DNA from: Streptomyces amritsarensis
GTDB lineage: Bacteria > Actinomycetota > Actinomycetes > Streptomycetales > Streptomycetaceae
Direction: 5' to 3'
NCBI RefSeq assembly: GCF_001953875.1
Contig: NZ_MQUR01000014.1
Location: 37,356 to 101,355 of the forward strand
DNA: 64,000 bases
Under the pieces are notes generated by a model that did not search any database, was not told the DNA's origin, and saw only the letters and a program-made list of their open reading frames with translations. Made by a program: the position numbers and the translations under genes. The stretch's first letter is position 1; each line of letters opens with the position of its first letter. Below, piece by piece: positions 8,555-16,828 of this stretch.

Positions 8555-9884
8555 GGCCGGCGGAGGACGCCGGTGCCTTCGAGGCGGCGGCGGGGTCGGA
8601 GCCGACGGGACCACCGCTGTGGTGGACGGAGGCCTTCCGCGTCATGCGGCGCACGTCCGGGACCAGCAGGACCAGAGCCGTCACCAGGACGACCAGGGCC
8701 GCGCAGCCCCACAGGGCCTCGGTGCGCCCGAAGGCCGATTCGACCGGCCCGGCCAGGGCCGTGGCCAGCGGGAGCATCGACACCGAGCCGAACCAGTCGT
8801 ACGCGGAGACCCGGGAGAACTTCTCCTCCGGGATCTCCTGGTGCATCGTCGTCATCCAGTTCACGCCGAAGACCTCGATGGCGGCTCCGCTGACGAACAT
8901 CACCGCGCACAGCCCCCACACGGGCAGCGGCACGGCCAGCCCGGCCGACGGCAGCGCCAGCGGGAACACGCACAGCGTCCCGACCAGCAGCAGCCGTCGC
9001 GGCTTCCACGCGACCATCAGGACGGCTCCGGCGATGGTGCCGACGCCGAACAGTGCCAGGGCCAGGCCCCAGGGCGCCGGCCCGCCCAGCCGGTCCCGGG
9101 CCACCAGCGGGCCGTAGACCGCCTCGGCGGCGCCGACGACGGCGACGACGACGGAGAACTGGAGCACGATGCTCCACAGCCAGGGCCGGGTGCGGAACTC
9201 CACCCAGCCCTCCCGCAGATCGGCCAGCAGACCGCCGCCGGGGGCCCGGTCGGGCGTGTCGCCGACATCGAGGAAGGCGCGCAGCGCCCCGGCGATCGCG
9301 AACGCGGCGGCGTCGACGGCCAGCACCCAGCCCGGTCCCATCGCGGCGATCATCGCCCCGCCGAGGGCCGCTCCGCCGATGCCGGCGCCGTTCATGGCCA
9401 TGCGGAAGAGGGCGAAGGCGCGGTTGGCGTGTTCGCCGGAGACCGTGGAGAGCAGCATGCCCTCGGCCGCCGGGTTGAAGAAGGCCGTACCGGTGCCGCA
9501 CAGGGCCGTCAGCAGCATCATCTGCCACAGCTGCGGGTCGCCGGTGAGGACGAGCAGTGCGAAGAGGCCTTGCGAGAGGCAGTTCAGGGCGTTGGCGGCG
9601 ACCATCACGCGGTGGCGCGGCAGCCGGTCGGCCACGGCGCCGCCGACGAGCAGGAAGAGGACGAGCGGCAGCGTGCGGGCGGCCGCGACCAGGCCCACGT
9701 CGCCGCCCGAGCCGCCGGCTTCCAGGACGGCGAACGCGGAGGCGATGAGCGCCCCGTGACTGCCGAGGTTCGTGACCACCGCCGCACCCGTGAGCAGGGT
9801 GTAGTTGCGGCCGGCCCACTCCGGCCGGCTGCGGCGGGAGCGGGGCGCGGGTGTGCGGTGCGGTGCGTCGGGGGGAGAGCTCAC
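8541..9884 (-). CDS. MFS exporter (enterobactin-exporter-like)
   Basis: 447-residue major facilitator with about 12 hydrophobic helices between residues 25 and 410. The loop between helices 2 and 3 reads GGAVADRLPRHRVMV, the MFS motif A, and the overall pattern (FNPAAEGMLLSTV, EVFGVNWMTTMHQEIPEEKFSRVSAYDW) is that of the EntS/MFS_3 drug and siderophore exporter group. The C-terminal tail from about 412 is polar and Ser/Ala-rich. I chose GTG 9884; a TTG at 9920 in frame would add 12 residues. It converges on the spermidine-synthase-like gene with a 14-base overlap. Substrate unknown. Confidence 0.85.
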   Translation of the reverse strand: MSSPPDAPHRTPAPRSRRSRPEWAGRNYTLLTGAAVVTNLGSHGALIASAFAVLEAGGSGGDVGLVAAARTLPLVLFLLVGGAVADRLPRHRVMVAANALNCLSQGLFALLVLTGDPQLWQMMLLTALCGTGTAFFNPAAEGMLLSTVSGEHANRAFALFRMAMNGAGIGGAALGGAMIAAMGPGWVLAVDAAAFAIAGALRAFLDVGDTPDRAPGGGLLADLREGWVEFRTRPWLWSIVLQFSVVVAVVGAAEAVYGPLVARDRLGGPAPWGLALALFGVGTIAGAVLMVAWKPRRLLLVGTLCVFPLALPSAGLAVPLPVWGLCAVMFVSGAAIEVFGVNWMTTMHQEIPEEKFSRVSAYDWFGSVSMLPLATALAGPVESAFGRTEALWGCAALVVLVTALVLLVPDVRRMTRKASVHHSGGPVGSDPAAASKAPASSAGLTPG

Positions 9885-9959
9885 CCCGGGACTATCCCCG
9901 CCCCGGGCCGAGAAATCCAATTGGATGACCGGTCCGGGGCGGGTCGGTTCAGCCGGAGA

Positions 9960-10994
9960 TCATCCGGTGGTGAGCCGGATGGAGCTGAGGATCTTGTCGG
10001 AGATGTCCGTGGGGACCTCTTCCTTCACACCGGCCGCGGTGACCAGGGCGAAGCTGGCGAAGTCACCGGCGGCGTTCTTGAAGGCGAAGCCGACCGCCTT
10101 GCCGTCGGTGGAGCACTTGTGCTCCTTCTTCACGTTCGGCGCGGTCGCGACGACCATGTGGCCCTTGATCCCGGAGGACGTCGTGAACTCCTTGGGGTCG
10201 GTCACCTTGACCGTCCCCTTGGGCTCCTTCTGGGCGAAGCCGGCCCACACCCACGTGCCGGTGTTGTCGGTCGCGGCCTGGGCGGTGTCCTTGGCGCCCT
10301 GGGCCCCCTTGACGCCGGAGTCCGCGATCGAGAATTTCTCGAGGTTGCCGTCGGCGTCCTTGTCGACCGTGCACCACTCCCGCTTGAGGGTGGCGGTGCC
10401 GGACATGGTGATGACCGGCTTGCCGTCGTTCTTGACCTCGTCGTCGTAGAAGAGGGAGACGCCGGGGTCGTTGACGTTCCACTCCGGGGGCACGTCGTAG
10501 GCGACGTTGTACTTCGTGTTGGTGACGACCTTCCAGCCCGGGATGACGGGCTGCATGGCGCCGCCGGCCCGCGGGTTGGCGCTGCTGCCGGCCGGGGCGG
10601 GCGCCTCGACGGGTGCGGAGGAGCTCGTGGCCGGCTTGCCGTCGGCCTCGGTGTTCTTGTCGTCCCGGGTCAGGACGTACGCGCCGGTCGCGGCGGCCGC
10701 CACGACCACCGCGGCGGCCGCGACGATGGCCACCGTCTTCGTCGAGTACGGGCTTCCGCCGGAGGGCTGGGGCTGCTGGGGAGCCTGGGACTGGCCCCAG
10801 GGCTGGCCCGGTACGGTCGGGGGCTGCTGGTAGCCCGGTTGCTGCGGGTAGCCGGGCTGCTGCGGGTATCCGTAACCCGGCTGCTGGTACGGGTTCGGCT
10901 GCGCCGGCTGTCCCGGCGGCTGCGCGTACGGGTTCTGATGCGCGTCCTGGGGGTTCTGTTCGCCCCCGGGCGGCTGCTGCTGTCCTGGCCACAT
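9960..10994 (-). CDS. Pro/Gln/Gly-rich membrane-anchored extracytoplasmic protein
   Basis: 344 residues. The first 80 are a low-complexity Pro/Gln/Gly/Tyr tract with repeats such as QQPGYPQQPGY and YPQQPGY, then one membrane helix near 88-108 (TVAIVAAAAVVVAAAATGAYVL), a Ser/Pro/Ala linker, and an outward-facing domain of about 200 residues with three Cys (WCTVDKD, HKCSTDG). Actinobacterial proteins of this plan have the repeat tail inside the cell, often as an interaction platform. No enzyme motif is visible, and the exterior domain is not recognised. ATG 10994 is supported by the conserved-looking MWPGQQQPPGG start. Confidence 0.8.
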   Translation of the reverse strand: MWPGQQQPPGGEQNPQDAHQNPYAQPPGQPAQPNPYQQPGYGYPQQPGYPQQPGYQQPPTVPGQPWGQSQAPQQPQPSGGSPYSTKTVAIVAAAAVVVAAAATGAYVLTRDDKNTEADGKPATSSSAPVEAPAPAGSSANPRAGGAMQPVIPGWKVVTNTKYNVAYDVPPEWNVNDPGVSLFYDDEVKNDGKPVITMSGTATLKREWCTVDKDADGNLEKFSIADSGVKGAQGAKDTAQAATDNTGTWVWAGFAQKEPKGTVKVTDPKEFTTSSGIKGHMVVATAPNVKKEHKCSTDGKAVGFAFKNAAGDFASFALVTAAGVKEEVPTDISDKILSSIRLTTG

Positions 10995-11090
10995 GGCCGG
11001 TAACGATAGTGGGAGCGGTCTCCGGCAGCCACGGCCGCCCCCCGAAGAGCTCTGGCCAATCCTGTCTACTCGCGGGTAACATCGCGTTTC

Positions 11091-11543
11091 ATGAGCGCAG
11101 ATCAGATGAACGTGGGCGAACTGCTCGCCGCGACCGTGCCGATGGCCCGGACCCTGAACCTCGAGTTCCTGGAGACCACCCCCGAGCGTGCGGTCGTCCG
11201 CCTCCCGGACCAGCCCGACTACCACAACCACGTCGGCGGCCCGCACGCCGGCGCCATGTTCACCCTCGCCGAGTCCGCGAGCGGCGCCATCGTCCTCGCC
11301 GCCTTCGGCGACCAGCTCTCCCGGGCCGTGCCCCTCGCCGTGAAGGCCGAGATCGGCTACAAGAAGCTCGCCAAGGGCGTCGTCACCGCCACCGCCACCC
11401 TCGGCCGCCCGGCCGCGGAGGTCGTGGCCGAACTCGACGCGGGCGGCCGCCCCGAGTTCCCGGTCACCATCGCCATCCAGCGCGAGGACGAGGCCGTGAC
11501 CGGCGAGATGACGGTCGTCTGGACGCTGCGCCCGAACGCGTAA
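11091..11543 (+). CDS. Hot-dog fold thioesterase (PaaI/DUF4442 type)
   Basis: 150-residue hot-dog protein. The central helix region DYHNHVGGPHAGAMFTLAESASGAIVL at about 43-70 matches the HGG-type active-site helix of PaaI/YiiD thioesterases, and the end (PVTIAIQREDEAVTGEMTVVWTLRPN) is the typical last sheet. Probable reaction is hydrolysis of an acyl-CoA thioester; the acyl group is unknown. ATG 11091; a second ATG (MNVGE) five codons on is possible. It is divergent from the Pro/Gln-rich protein with 96 bases between. Confidence 0.83.
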   Translation: MSADQMNVGELLAATVPMARTLNLEFLETTPERAVVRLPDQPDYHNHVGGPHAGAMFTLAESASGAIVLAAFGDQLSRAVPLAVKAEIGYKKLAKGVVTATATLGRPAAEVVAELDAGGRPEFPVTIAIQREDEAVTGEMTVVWTLRPNA

Positions 11544-11558
11544 CGTCCCGCCCGGTAC

Positions 11559-11804
11559 GTGCCCGCCGCCCCCCGGGGCGCCGGGCACGTTCTGCCGACG
11601 GCGCCACCGAGGCCGACATCGGCCTCGACGCCGAGCTCACGGTGCAGGCGACGGTGCTCGCCGCGGCCGGCTCCCCGCGGGACGCGGTGGAGGCCGGCGT
11701 ACGGGACTGCATCACGCGCGGGCAGCGCAGGCGAGGCGCGCATCCAGCGCCAGGACGAGCCCGGGCGCACCACCGACGGCCTGCCGCCCCTGCCGGAGGG
11801 CTGA
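11559..11804 (+). pseudogene. Frameshifted remnant of a small unknown gene
   Basis: The 377-base gap between the thioesterase and the glycosidase holds two adjacent pieces with strong coding character in different frames. Piece one (about 11594-11735) reads DGATEADIGLDAELTVQAT then a helix PRDAVEAGVRDCITRG, and piece two (about 11735-11804, ending TGA) reads GEARIQRQDEPGRTTDGLPP and a short end. Third positions are nearly all G/C in each piece but only in its own frame, and the switch falls near 11725-11737. The first piece has no in-frame start. The best reading is a decayed gene with a frameshift; the family is not recognised. Confidence 0.45.
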
Positions 11805-11920
11805 ACCTGGGCGCCCCCGGTGGCGCGTCCGGCCCGGTCCCGCCGGCCCGCCGCGCACAGTGGCACGGGGAGCGGTCCGGCGCGGGCCGCTCCCGCCGAC
11901 CCACGCCGCAGGGAGCACCC

Positions 11921-14458
11921 ATGAGCGAGGACGTGTCCAGACGTTCGGCGATGCGGCTCATCGCGGCGGCGGGCGCGGTCGGCGCCGGCCTCGGAGCCGG
12001 CGGCTGCGCTCCCGCCGTACCGCCGCCCGGAGCCGTCCCCCGGGGGGCCGCGAGCGGCGCGCCGGGCGCACCCGCCGCCGGCAGCGGGACCGGCACCGGC
12101 ACCGGTGGCGCCGCCCGGATCGACGCCCTGCTGGAGCGGCTCACCTTCGAGGAGAAGACCGCCCTGCTGCACGGGGCCCCCGACCCCGCCTCCCGGGGCC
12201 AGGCCGGGTACGTGCCCGGCGTACCACGGCTGGGCATCCCGGCCCTGCGGCTGGCCGACGGCCCCGCCGGGGTACGGGTCGACCGGCCCGCCACCGCACT
12301 GCCCGCGCCGGTGCTGCTCGCCTCCGCCTTCGATCCGGCACTGGCCCGCGAGTACGGACGCGTCATCGGCCGCGAGGGCCGGGCCCTCGGCCAGGACGTC
12401 GTACTGGCCCCCATGGCCAACCTCATCCGCACCCCTTACGCCGGCCGCAACTTCGAAACCCTCTCCGAGGACCCGCACCTGACCGCCGACCTGGTCGGCG
12501 AGCTGGTCCGCGGGATCCAGGACGAGGGGCTCGTCGCCGCCGTCAAACACTTCGCCCTCAACAACCAGGAACAGGGCCGCGACACCGTCGACGTGACCGT
12601 CGGCGAGCAGACCCTGCGCGAGACCGAGCTGCGCGGCTTCGAGGCCGCCGTGGCCGCCGGCGCGGGCGCCGTCATGGGCGCCTGCAACAAGGTCAACGGC
12701 GTCCACGCCTGCGAGAGCAGGACCCTGCTCGACGAACTCCTCAGGGAAGGCTGGGGATTCGACGGCTGGGTGCTCTCCGACTGGGGAGCCGCCCACAGCA
12801 CCGTCGCCGCCATCCGCGCCGGCCTCGACATGGAGATGCCCGGCGGCACGCACTTCGGCGAGCCGCTGCGCGAGGCGGTGCGCGGCGGCTCCGTGCCGGA
12901 GGCCGCCGTGGACCAGGCCGTCCACCGGATCCTGACCACGATGGACCGCTTCGGGCTGCTCGCCGCCCGGCAGCCCGCCCGGCCCCCGCGCGACGCCGCG
13001 GCCGGGGCCCGGGTCGCCCGCAAGGTGGCCACGGCCGGGGCGGTGCTGCTGCGCAACGAACACGGCACCCTGCCGCTGACCGGGGCCGCGGCCCGCTCGA
13101 TCGCGGTGATCGGCCCCACCGCCCAGGTGCCCTTCACCGGCGGCGGAGGCAGCTCGCACGTGGTCCCCGACGGCGCGACCGCCCCCCTCACCGCCATCCG
13201 GAAGCGGGCCGGGAACGGCGGGGCCGTGCACCACGCCCTCGGCGAGGACCTGTACGGCCGGCCGCTCCCGGCGAAGCTGCTGACCCCGGCCGCGGACCTG
13301 GAGGCCCGCGAGGTCGGCCCGGGGCGCGTCTGGACGTACGAGGGCGAGTTCCGCCTGGCGGCGGACGACGAGTGGACGCTGCTGGTCCACTACACCGGGA
13401 AGCGGCCCGGTGTACGCCTCGACGGGGAGGAGCTGTTCCCCCTCCAACAGGGCGTGGCCGAGCACTACGCGGGCGGACTGCTCGGCTCCGCACCCGACGG
13501 GATGGCCGTGCGCCGCCGCACCCGCACGCTCAAGGCGGGCACCCACCGGCTCGCCGTGACCGCCGCCGGCGGGGACAAGGGCCAGCGGCTGCGCCTGCGG
13601 CACATCACCGGGGCGATCCGCGCCGCGGACCTCGCCGAGGCCGTGCGGACCGCGAAGGCGGCCCGCAGCGTGGTCCTGTTCGCCCACGAGGACTCCACCG
13701 AGGGCAGGGACCGCCCCTCCCTGGCGCTCCCCGGCGGGCAGGAGCGGCTGATCGAGGCGGTGGCCGCCGCGAACCCCCGTACGACCGTCGTGCTCAACAC
13801 CTCGTCCGCCACCACCATGCCGTGGCTGCCCCGTACCGGAGCGGTCCTCCAGATGTACTACCCGGGGCAGGAGGGCGCCGGAGCCACCGCCGACATCCTC
13901 TTCGGCGACGTGGACCCCGGGGGGCGCCTCACCCAGACCTTCCCGGCGGACGAGCGGAAGACCCCGGTCGGCTCGGACCCGTCGCGCTACCCGGGGGTGG
14001 GCGGCCGGCAACAGTACGCGGAGGGCGTCCACGTGGGCCACCGCTGGTACGACACCGAGCGGGAGACCCCCCTCTTCCCCTTCGGTCACGGCCTGTCCTA
14101 CACCACCTGGCAGTACGAGAAGCTCACGGTCCGGCCGCAGCACAGCGGGCTGCGCGTGGAGTTCACGGTCCGCAACACCGGCCGGCGCAAGGGCACGGAC
14201 GTGGCCCAGGTGTACGTGGGCCCGTCCGATGAGCTGCGGCTCGACCAGCCGGTGCGCGCGCTCGCCGGCTACCGGCGGATCACCCTCGCGCCGGGCGCGG
14301 CGCAGCGCGTCACCATCGACATCGACGCCCGGACGCTGTCGTCGTGGGACCCGGACAAGCACGCCTGGGTGCTCGGCCCCGGCCGCCGCGAGGTGTTCGC
14401 GGGACGTTCCTCACGGGAACTGCCGCTGAGGTCAAAGGTCGTCCTGAGGAGCCGCTAG
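11921..14458 (+). CDS. Glycoside hydrolase family 3 beta-glycosidase, Tat-exported lipoprotein
   Basis: 845 residues. The N-terminus MSEDVSRRSAMRLIAAAG carries a twin-arginine motif (Arg7-Arg8) and a lipobox ending in Cys29 (GAGGC), so it should be exported folded and lipid-anchored. The GH3 N-terminal barrel follows, with KHFALNNQE near 208 and the nucleophile Asp287 in VLSDWGAAHS. The GH3 C domain contains STEGRDRPSLALPGGQ, an inserted PA14-like carbohydrate-binding domain at about 455-560 (RVWTYEGEFRLAADDEWTL), and a fibronectin-III-like domain from about 735. Acts on beta-glucosides or related oligosaccharides outside the cell; exact sugar unknown. ATG 11921 has GGGAG upstream. Confidence 0.92.
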   Translation: MSEDVSRRSAMRLIAAAGAVGAGLGAGGCAPAVPPPGAVPRGAASGAPGAPAAGSGTGTGTGGAARIDALLERLTFEEKTALLHGAPDPASRGQAGYVPGVPRLGIPALRLADGPAGVRVDRPATALPAPVLLASAFDPALAREYGRVIGREGRALGQDVVLAPMANLIRTPYAGRNFETLSEDPHLTADLVGELVRGIQDEGLVAAVKHFALNNQEQGRDTVDVTVGEQTLRETELRGFEAAVAAGAGAVMGACNKVNGVHACESRTLLDELLREGWGFDGWVLSDWGAAHSTVAAIRAGLDMEMPGGTHFGEPLREAVRGGSVPEAAVDQAVHRILTTMDRFGLLAARQPARPPRDAAAGARVARKVATAGAVLLRNEHGTLPLTGAAARSIAVIGPTAQVPFTGGGGSSHVVPDGATAPLTAIRKRAGNGGAVHHALGEDLYGRPLPAKLLTPAADLEAREVGPGRVWTYEGEFRLAADDEWTLLVHYTGKRPGVRLDGEELFPLQQGVAEHYAGGLLGSAPDGMAVRRRTRTLKAGTHRLAVTAAGGDKGQRLRLRHITGAIRAADLAEAVRTAKAARSVVLFAHEDSTEGRDRPSLALPGGQERLIEAVAAANPRTTVVLNTSSATTMPWLPRTGAVLQMYYPGQEGAGATADILFGDVDPGGRLTQTFPADERKTPVGSDPSRYPGVGGRQQYAEGVHVGHRWYDTERETPLFPFGHGLSYTTWQYEKLTVRPQHSGLRVEFTVRNTGRRKGTDVAQVYVGPSDELRLDQPVRALAGYRRITLAPGAAQRVTIDIDARTLSSWDPDKHAWVLGPGRREVFAGRSSRELPLRSKVVLRSR

Positions 14459-14516
14459 GCTGCCGGTTCGGCGTGCCACAGGAGGTGCGCCGGGGACGAT
14501 TCGGGAGGACGCACCG

Positions 14517-15188
14517 GTGCACATCCAGGAATGGCTGGAGACGATTCCGGCGGTCAGCATCTATCTCCTGGTGGGCCTGGTCATCGGCCTGGAGAGCCTC
14601 GGCATCCCGCTGCCCGGCGAGATCATCCTGGTCAGCTCGGCGCTCCTGGCCTCGCAGCACGGGGAGATCGACCCCGTGGTACTGGGGCTCTGCGCGATCA
14701 CCGGCGCCATCGTGGGCGACTCCATCGGCTACGCCATCGGACGCAGGGGCGGCAAGCCGCTGCTGGAGCGGCTGGGCCGGCGCTTCCCGAAGCACTTCGG
14801 ACCCCGGCAAGTGGCCCTGGCGGAACGCTCCTTCGACAAGTGGGGCATGTGGGCAGTCTTCTTCGGCCGGTTCGTGGCGCTGCTGCGGATCTTCGCCGGG
14901 CCGCTCGCGGGCGTGCTGCACATGCCGTACTGGCGGTTCCTCGTCGCCAACGTCCTCGGCGGGATCCTGTGGGCTGGCGGGACCACCGCCGTCATCTACT
15001 CGGTCGGCATCGTCGCGGAGCCCTGGCTGAAGCGGTTCTCCTGGCTGGCCCTGGGTCTCGCCGTGGCCTTCGGGCTCGTGGTGACCCTGGTGATGCGCAA
15101 CCGGATGAAGAAGGCGGCCGAGGCCGCCGGGCCGGCCGGCGCGGAGCTCCCCGCGCAGCCGGCGGCCCGCGCCGCCGTGGGCGAGTGA
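14517..15188 (+). CDS. DedA family membrane protein
   Basis: 223-residue polytopic protein. The family signature G-I-P-L-P-G-E near residues 29-35, the re-entrant loop GDSIGYAIGRRGG near 67-79, and FFGRFVALLRIFAGPLAG near 119-136 with the conserved arginines mark it as DedA. The family is linked to undecaprenyl-phosphate or phospholipid flipping and membrane homeostasis. Start GTG 14517 with a GGGAGG ribosome site nine bases upstream. The C-terminus is an Ala-rich cytoplasmic tail. The gene follows the GH3 gene by 58 bases and is the second DedA-superfamily protein in the window (see 3725). Confidence 0.92.
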   Translation: MHIQEWLETIPAVSIYLLVGLVIGLESLGIPLPGEIILVSSALLASQHGEIDPVVLGLCAITGAIVGDSIGYAIGRRGGKPLLERLGRRFPKHFGPRQVALAERSFDKWGMWAVFFGRFVALLRIFAGPLAGVLHMPYWRFLVANVLGGILWAGGTTAVIYSVGIVAEPWLKRFSWLALGLAVAFGLVVTLVMRNRMKKAAEAAGPAGAELPAQPAARAAVGE

Positions 15189-15239
15189 CGGCGGCGGAGC
15201 CTGCGGCCCCGGCCGCCCGACCGCCGGAACCCCTGGTTC

Positions 15240-15779
15240 TCAGGGGGTGACCGAGGCGCGGTGCTGCTTGGCCAGCTCCACGTACATCAGGGCGTTGACG
15301 CGGATGTGCTCGCGCTCCTCCTCCGTCAGCTCGCGCCGCACCTTCGCGGGGACGCCCGCGACCAGCGAGCCGGGCGGGACGACCATGCCCTGCGGGACCA
15401 GCGCCTGCGCGGCGACCAGGGAACCGGCGCCGATCACCGCGCCGTTCAGGACGGTGGCGCCCATTCCGATCAGGCAGTCGTCCTCGACGGTGCAGCCGTG
15501 CACGACGGCGTTGTGGCCGATGGAGACGCGCTCGCCGATGGACACCGGGAAGCCCGGGTCCACGTGGAGCGTGCAGTTGTCCTGCACGTTGCTGTCGGCG
15601 CCGAGCGTGATCGGGCCGCAGTCGGCGCGCAGCACCGCCGAGTACCAGATGCTGGAGCCGGCGGCGAGGGTCACGTCGCCGACCGCGACCGAGGTGGGCG
15701 CGGTGAAGGCCGTGGGGTGGATGTCCGGGGTCTTTCCGCCGACACCCGCCACGAGTGCCTGGGCCGCCTGGTGCGTCAT
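15240..15779 (-). CDS. Gamma-class carbonic anhydrase family protein
   Basis: 179-residue left-handed beta-helix protein of repeated hexapeptides. The three metal-site histidines of gamma carbonic anhydrases are in place: CTLHVD, then SIGHNAVVHGC with two His five residues apart. It ends with a C-terminal helix (LTEEEREHIRVNALMYVELAKQH). Catalysis of CO2 hydration is possible, but many family members are inactive or act as assembly factors. ATG 15779 with GAGGAAGA upstream is preferred over a longer frame that lacks a ribosome site. Converges with DedA with a 51-base gap. Confidence 0.88.
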   Translation of the reverse strand: MTHQAAQALVAGVGGKTPDIHPTAFTAPTSVAVGDVTLAAGSSIWYSAVLRADCGPITLGADSNVQDNCTLHVDPGFPVSIGERVSIGHNAVVHGCTVEDDCLIGMGATVLNGAVIGAGSLVAAQALVPQGMVVPPGSLVAGVPAKVRRELTEEEREHIRVNALMYVELAKQHRASVTP

Positions 15780-15916
15780 GTTCTCTTCCTCTGGTCTGTC
15801 GTCCTGGTGCCGCGCCAACAGCACGGTAGGGCACACGGCCCGCCGTGCCCGCGATGGGGTGAAGATCACAGGATCGCCGTCCGGACGACCGGGGCGCGGC
15901 GCATTACCGTGGCCGG

Positions 15917-16810
15917 GTGCCGAAGAAACAGAACACGTTCTCATCCGTGGCGGCCCTGCGCCGCCGGCTGGCGAGCCGCGTGGTCCACACCGGCTGGCGC
16001 TGGATGCAGCAGGCCGGGGCCGTGACCGCGCAGACTCCGGGCCGGCTGCGGTTCGGCGCGATCGGGGACGGCACCCGGCTCGCCTTCCCGCAGGGCACGG
16101 TCTTCGGCGAGCGGTGGATCCGGCTCGGCGCGCACTGCATCATCGGCGAGCAGGTCACCCTCACCGCCGGCATGATGCCGGACCTCGACCTGGGCGCGGA
16201 GCCGATGCTGGTGCTCGGCGACGGCGTGGTCATCGGCCGGGACAGCCACGTCATCGCGGACGCCCGCATCACGATCGAGTCGAACACCTTCTGCGGGCCC
16301 GGCGTCTACATCACGTCCACGAACCACAGCTACGACGATCCGCACGAGCCCGTCGGACGGCAGTGGCCGCGCAGCGCGCCGGTGGAGATCGGCCCCGGCT
16401 GCTGGCTCGGCACCGGCTCGGTGATCCTGCCGGGTGCACGGCTGGGCCGCAACGTCGTGGTGGCCGCGGGGGCCGTCGTACGGGGCGAGGTGCCCGATCA
16501 CGCCGTGGTGGCGGGGGCGCCGGCGCGGATCGTGCGGCGCTGGACGCCGGAGACGGGCTGGCAGCCGCCGCTGCGGACTCCGGCGCCCGTGCCGATCCCC
16601 GACGGGACGACCCCGGAGCAACTGCGGGTCCTGGCCGAGCTGACCGAGGCGGAACTGGCCGAGGTGGAGCGAGCCGCGGGCGAGCGTGCGCAGGCCGGGC
16701 GGGCGCAGGCCGAGCGCGCCGCGGGCGAGTCGGCCGAGGTAGAGCGTGCCGGGACCGGGCGGGCGGAGGCCGAGTGCGCCGGGGGCGAGCTGGCCGAGGC
16801 CGAGAGGTAG
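15917..16810 (+). CDS. Hexapeptide-repeat acyltransferase with repetitive C-terminal tail
   Basis: 297 residues. The core (about 45-205) is a left-handed beta-helix acyltransferase of the maltose/galactoside acetyltransferase type: IIGEQVTLTAG, the loop ITSTNHSYDDPHEP with the likely catalytic His, then GPGCWLGTGSVILPGARLGRNVVVAAGAVV and the end PDHAVVAGAPARIVRRW. Acetyl- or other acyl-CoA is the probable donor; acceptor unknown. From about residue 238 the sequence is a charged, low-complexity helix tail built from in-frame tandem units (see the repeat feature). Start GTG 15917. Confidence 0.85.
   Translation: MPKKQNTFSSVAALRRRLASRVVHTGWRWMQQAGAVTAQTPGRLRFGAIGDGTRLAFPQGTVFGERWIRLGAHCIIGEQVTLTAGMMPDLDLGAEPMLVLGDGVVIGRDSHVIADARITIESNTFCGPGVYITSTNHSYDDPHEPVGRQWPRSAPVEIGPGCWLGTGSVILPGARLGRNVVVAAGAVVRGEVPDHAVVAGAPARIVRRWTPETGWQPPLRTPAPVPIPDGTTPEQLRVLAELTEAELAEVERAAGERAQAGRAQAERAAGESAEVERAGTGRAEAECAGGELAEAER
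16655..16806 (+). repeat. In-frame tandem repeat encoding the acyltransferase tail
   Basis: Units beginning GGCCGAGG recur at 16657, 16732 and 16792, spacing 75 then 60 bases (25 and 20 codons). The encoded units are Glu/Ala/Arg-rich (AEVERAAGERAQAGRAQ). The region is probably a replication-slippage expansion and may vary in length between strains. Confidence 0.6.
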
Positions 16811-16828
16811 GGCCCCGCGGGGGACCGC

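Noticed and set aside
8541..9920. TTG 9920 as the start of the MFS gene
   Set aside because: It adds 12 polar residues with no ribosome site. GTG 9884 is simpler, though not certain.
11357..14362. A 1001-codon minus-strand open frame opposite the GH3 gene, and similar long frames opposite sbcC (20791-23937) and phoD (28633-30597)
   Set aside because: High GC removes stop codons from antisense frames. Their products are Arg/Gly/Gln/Val-rich with no domain, and the sense frames have clear motifs and G/C third positions.
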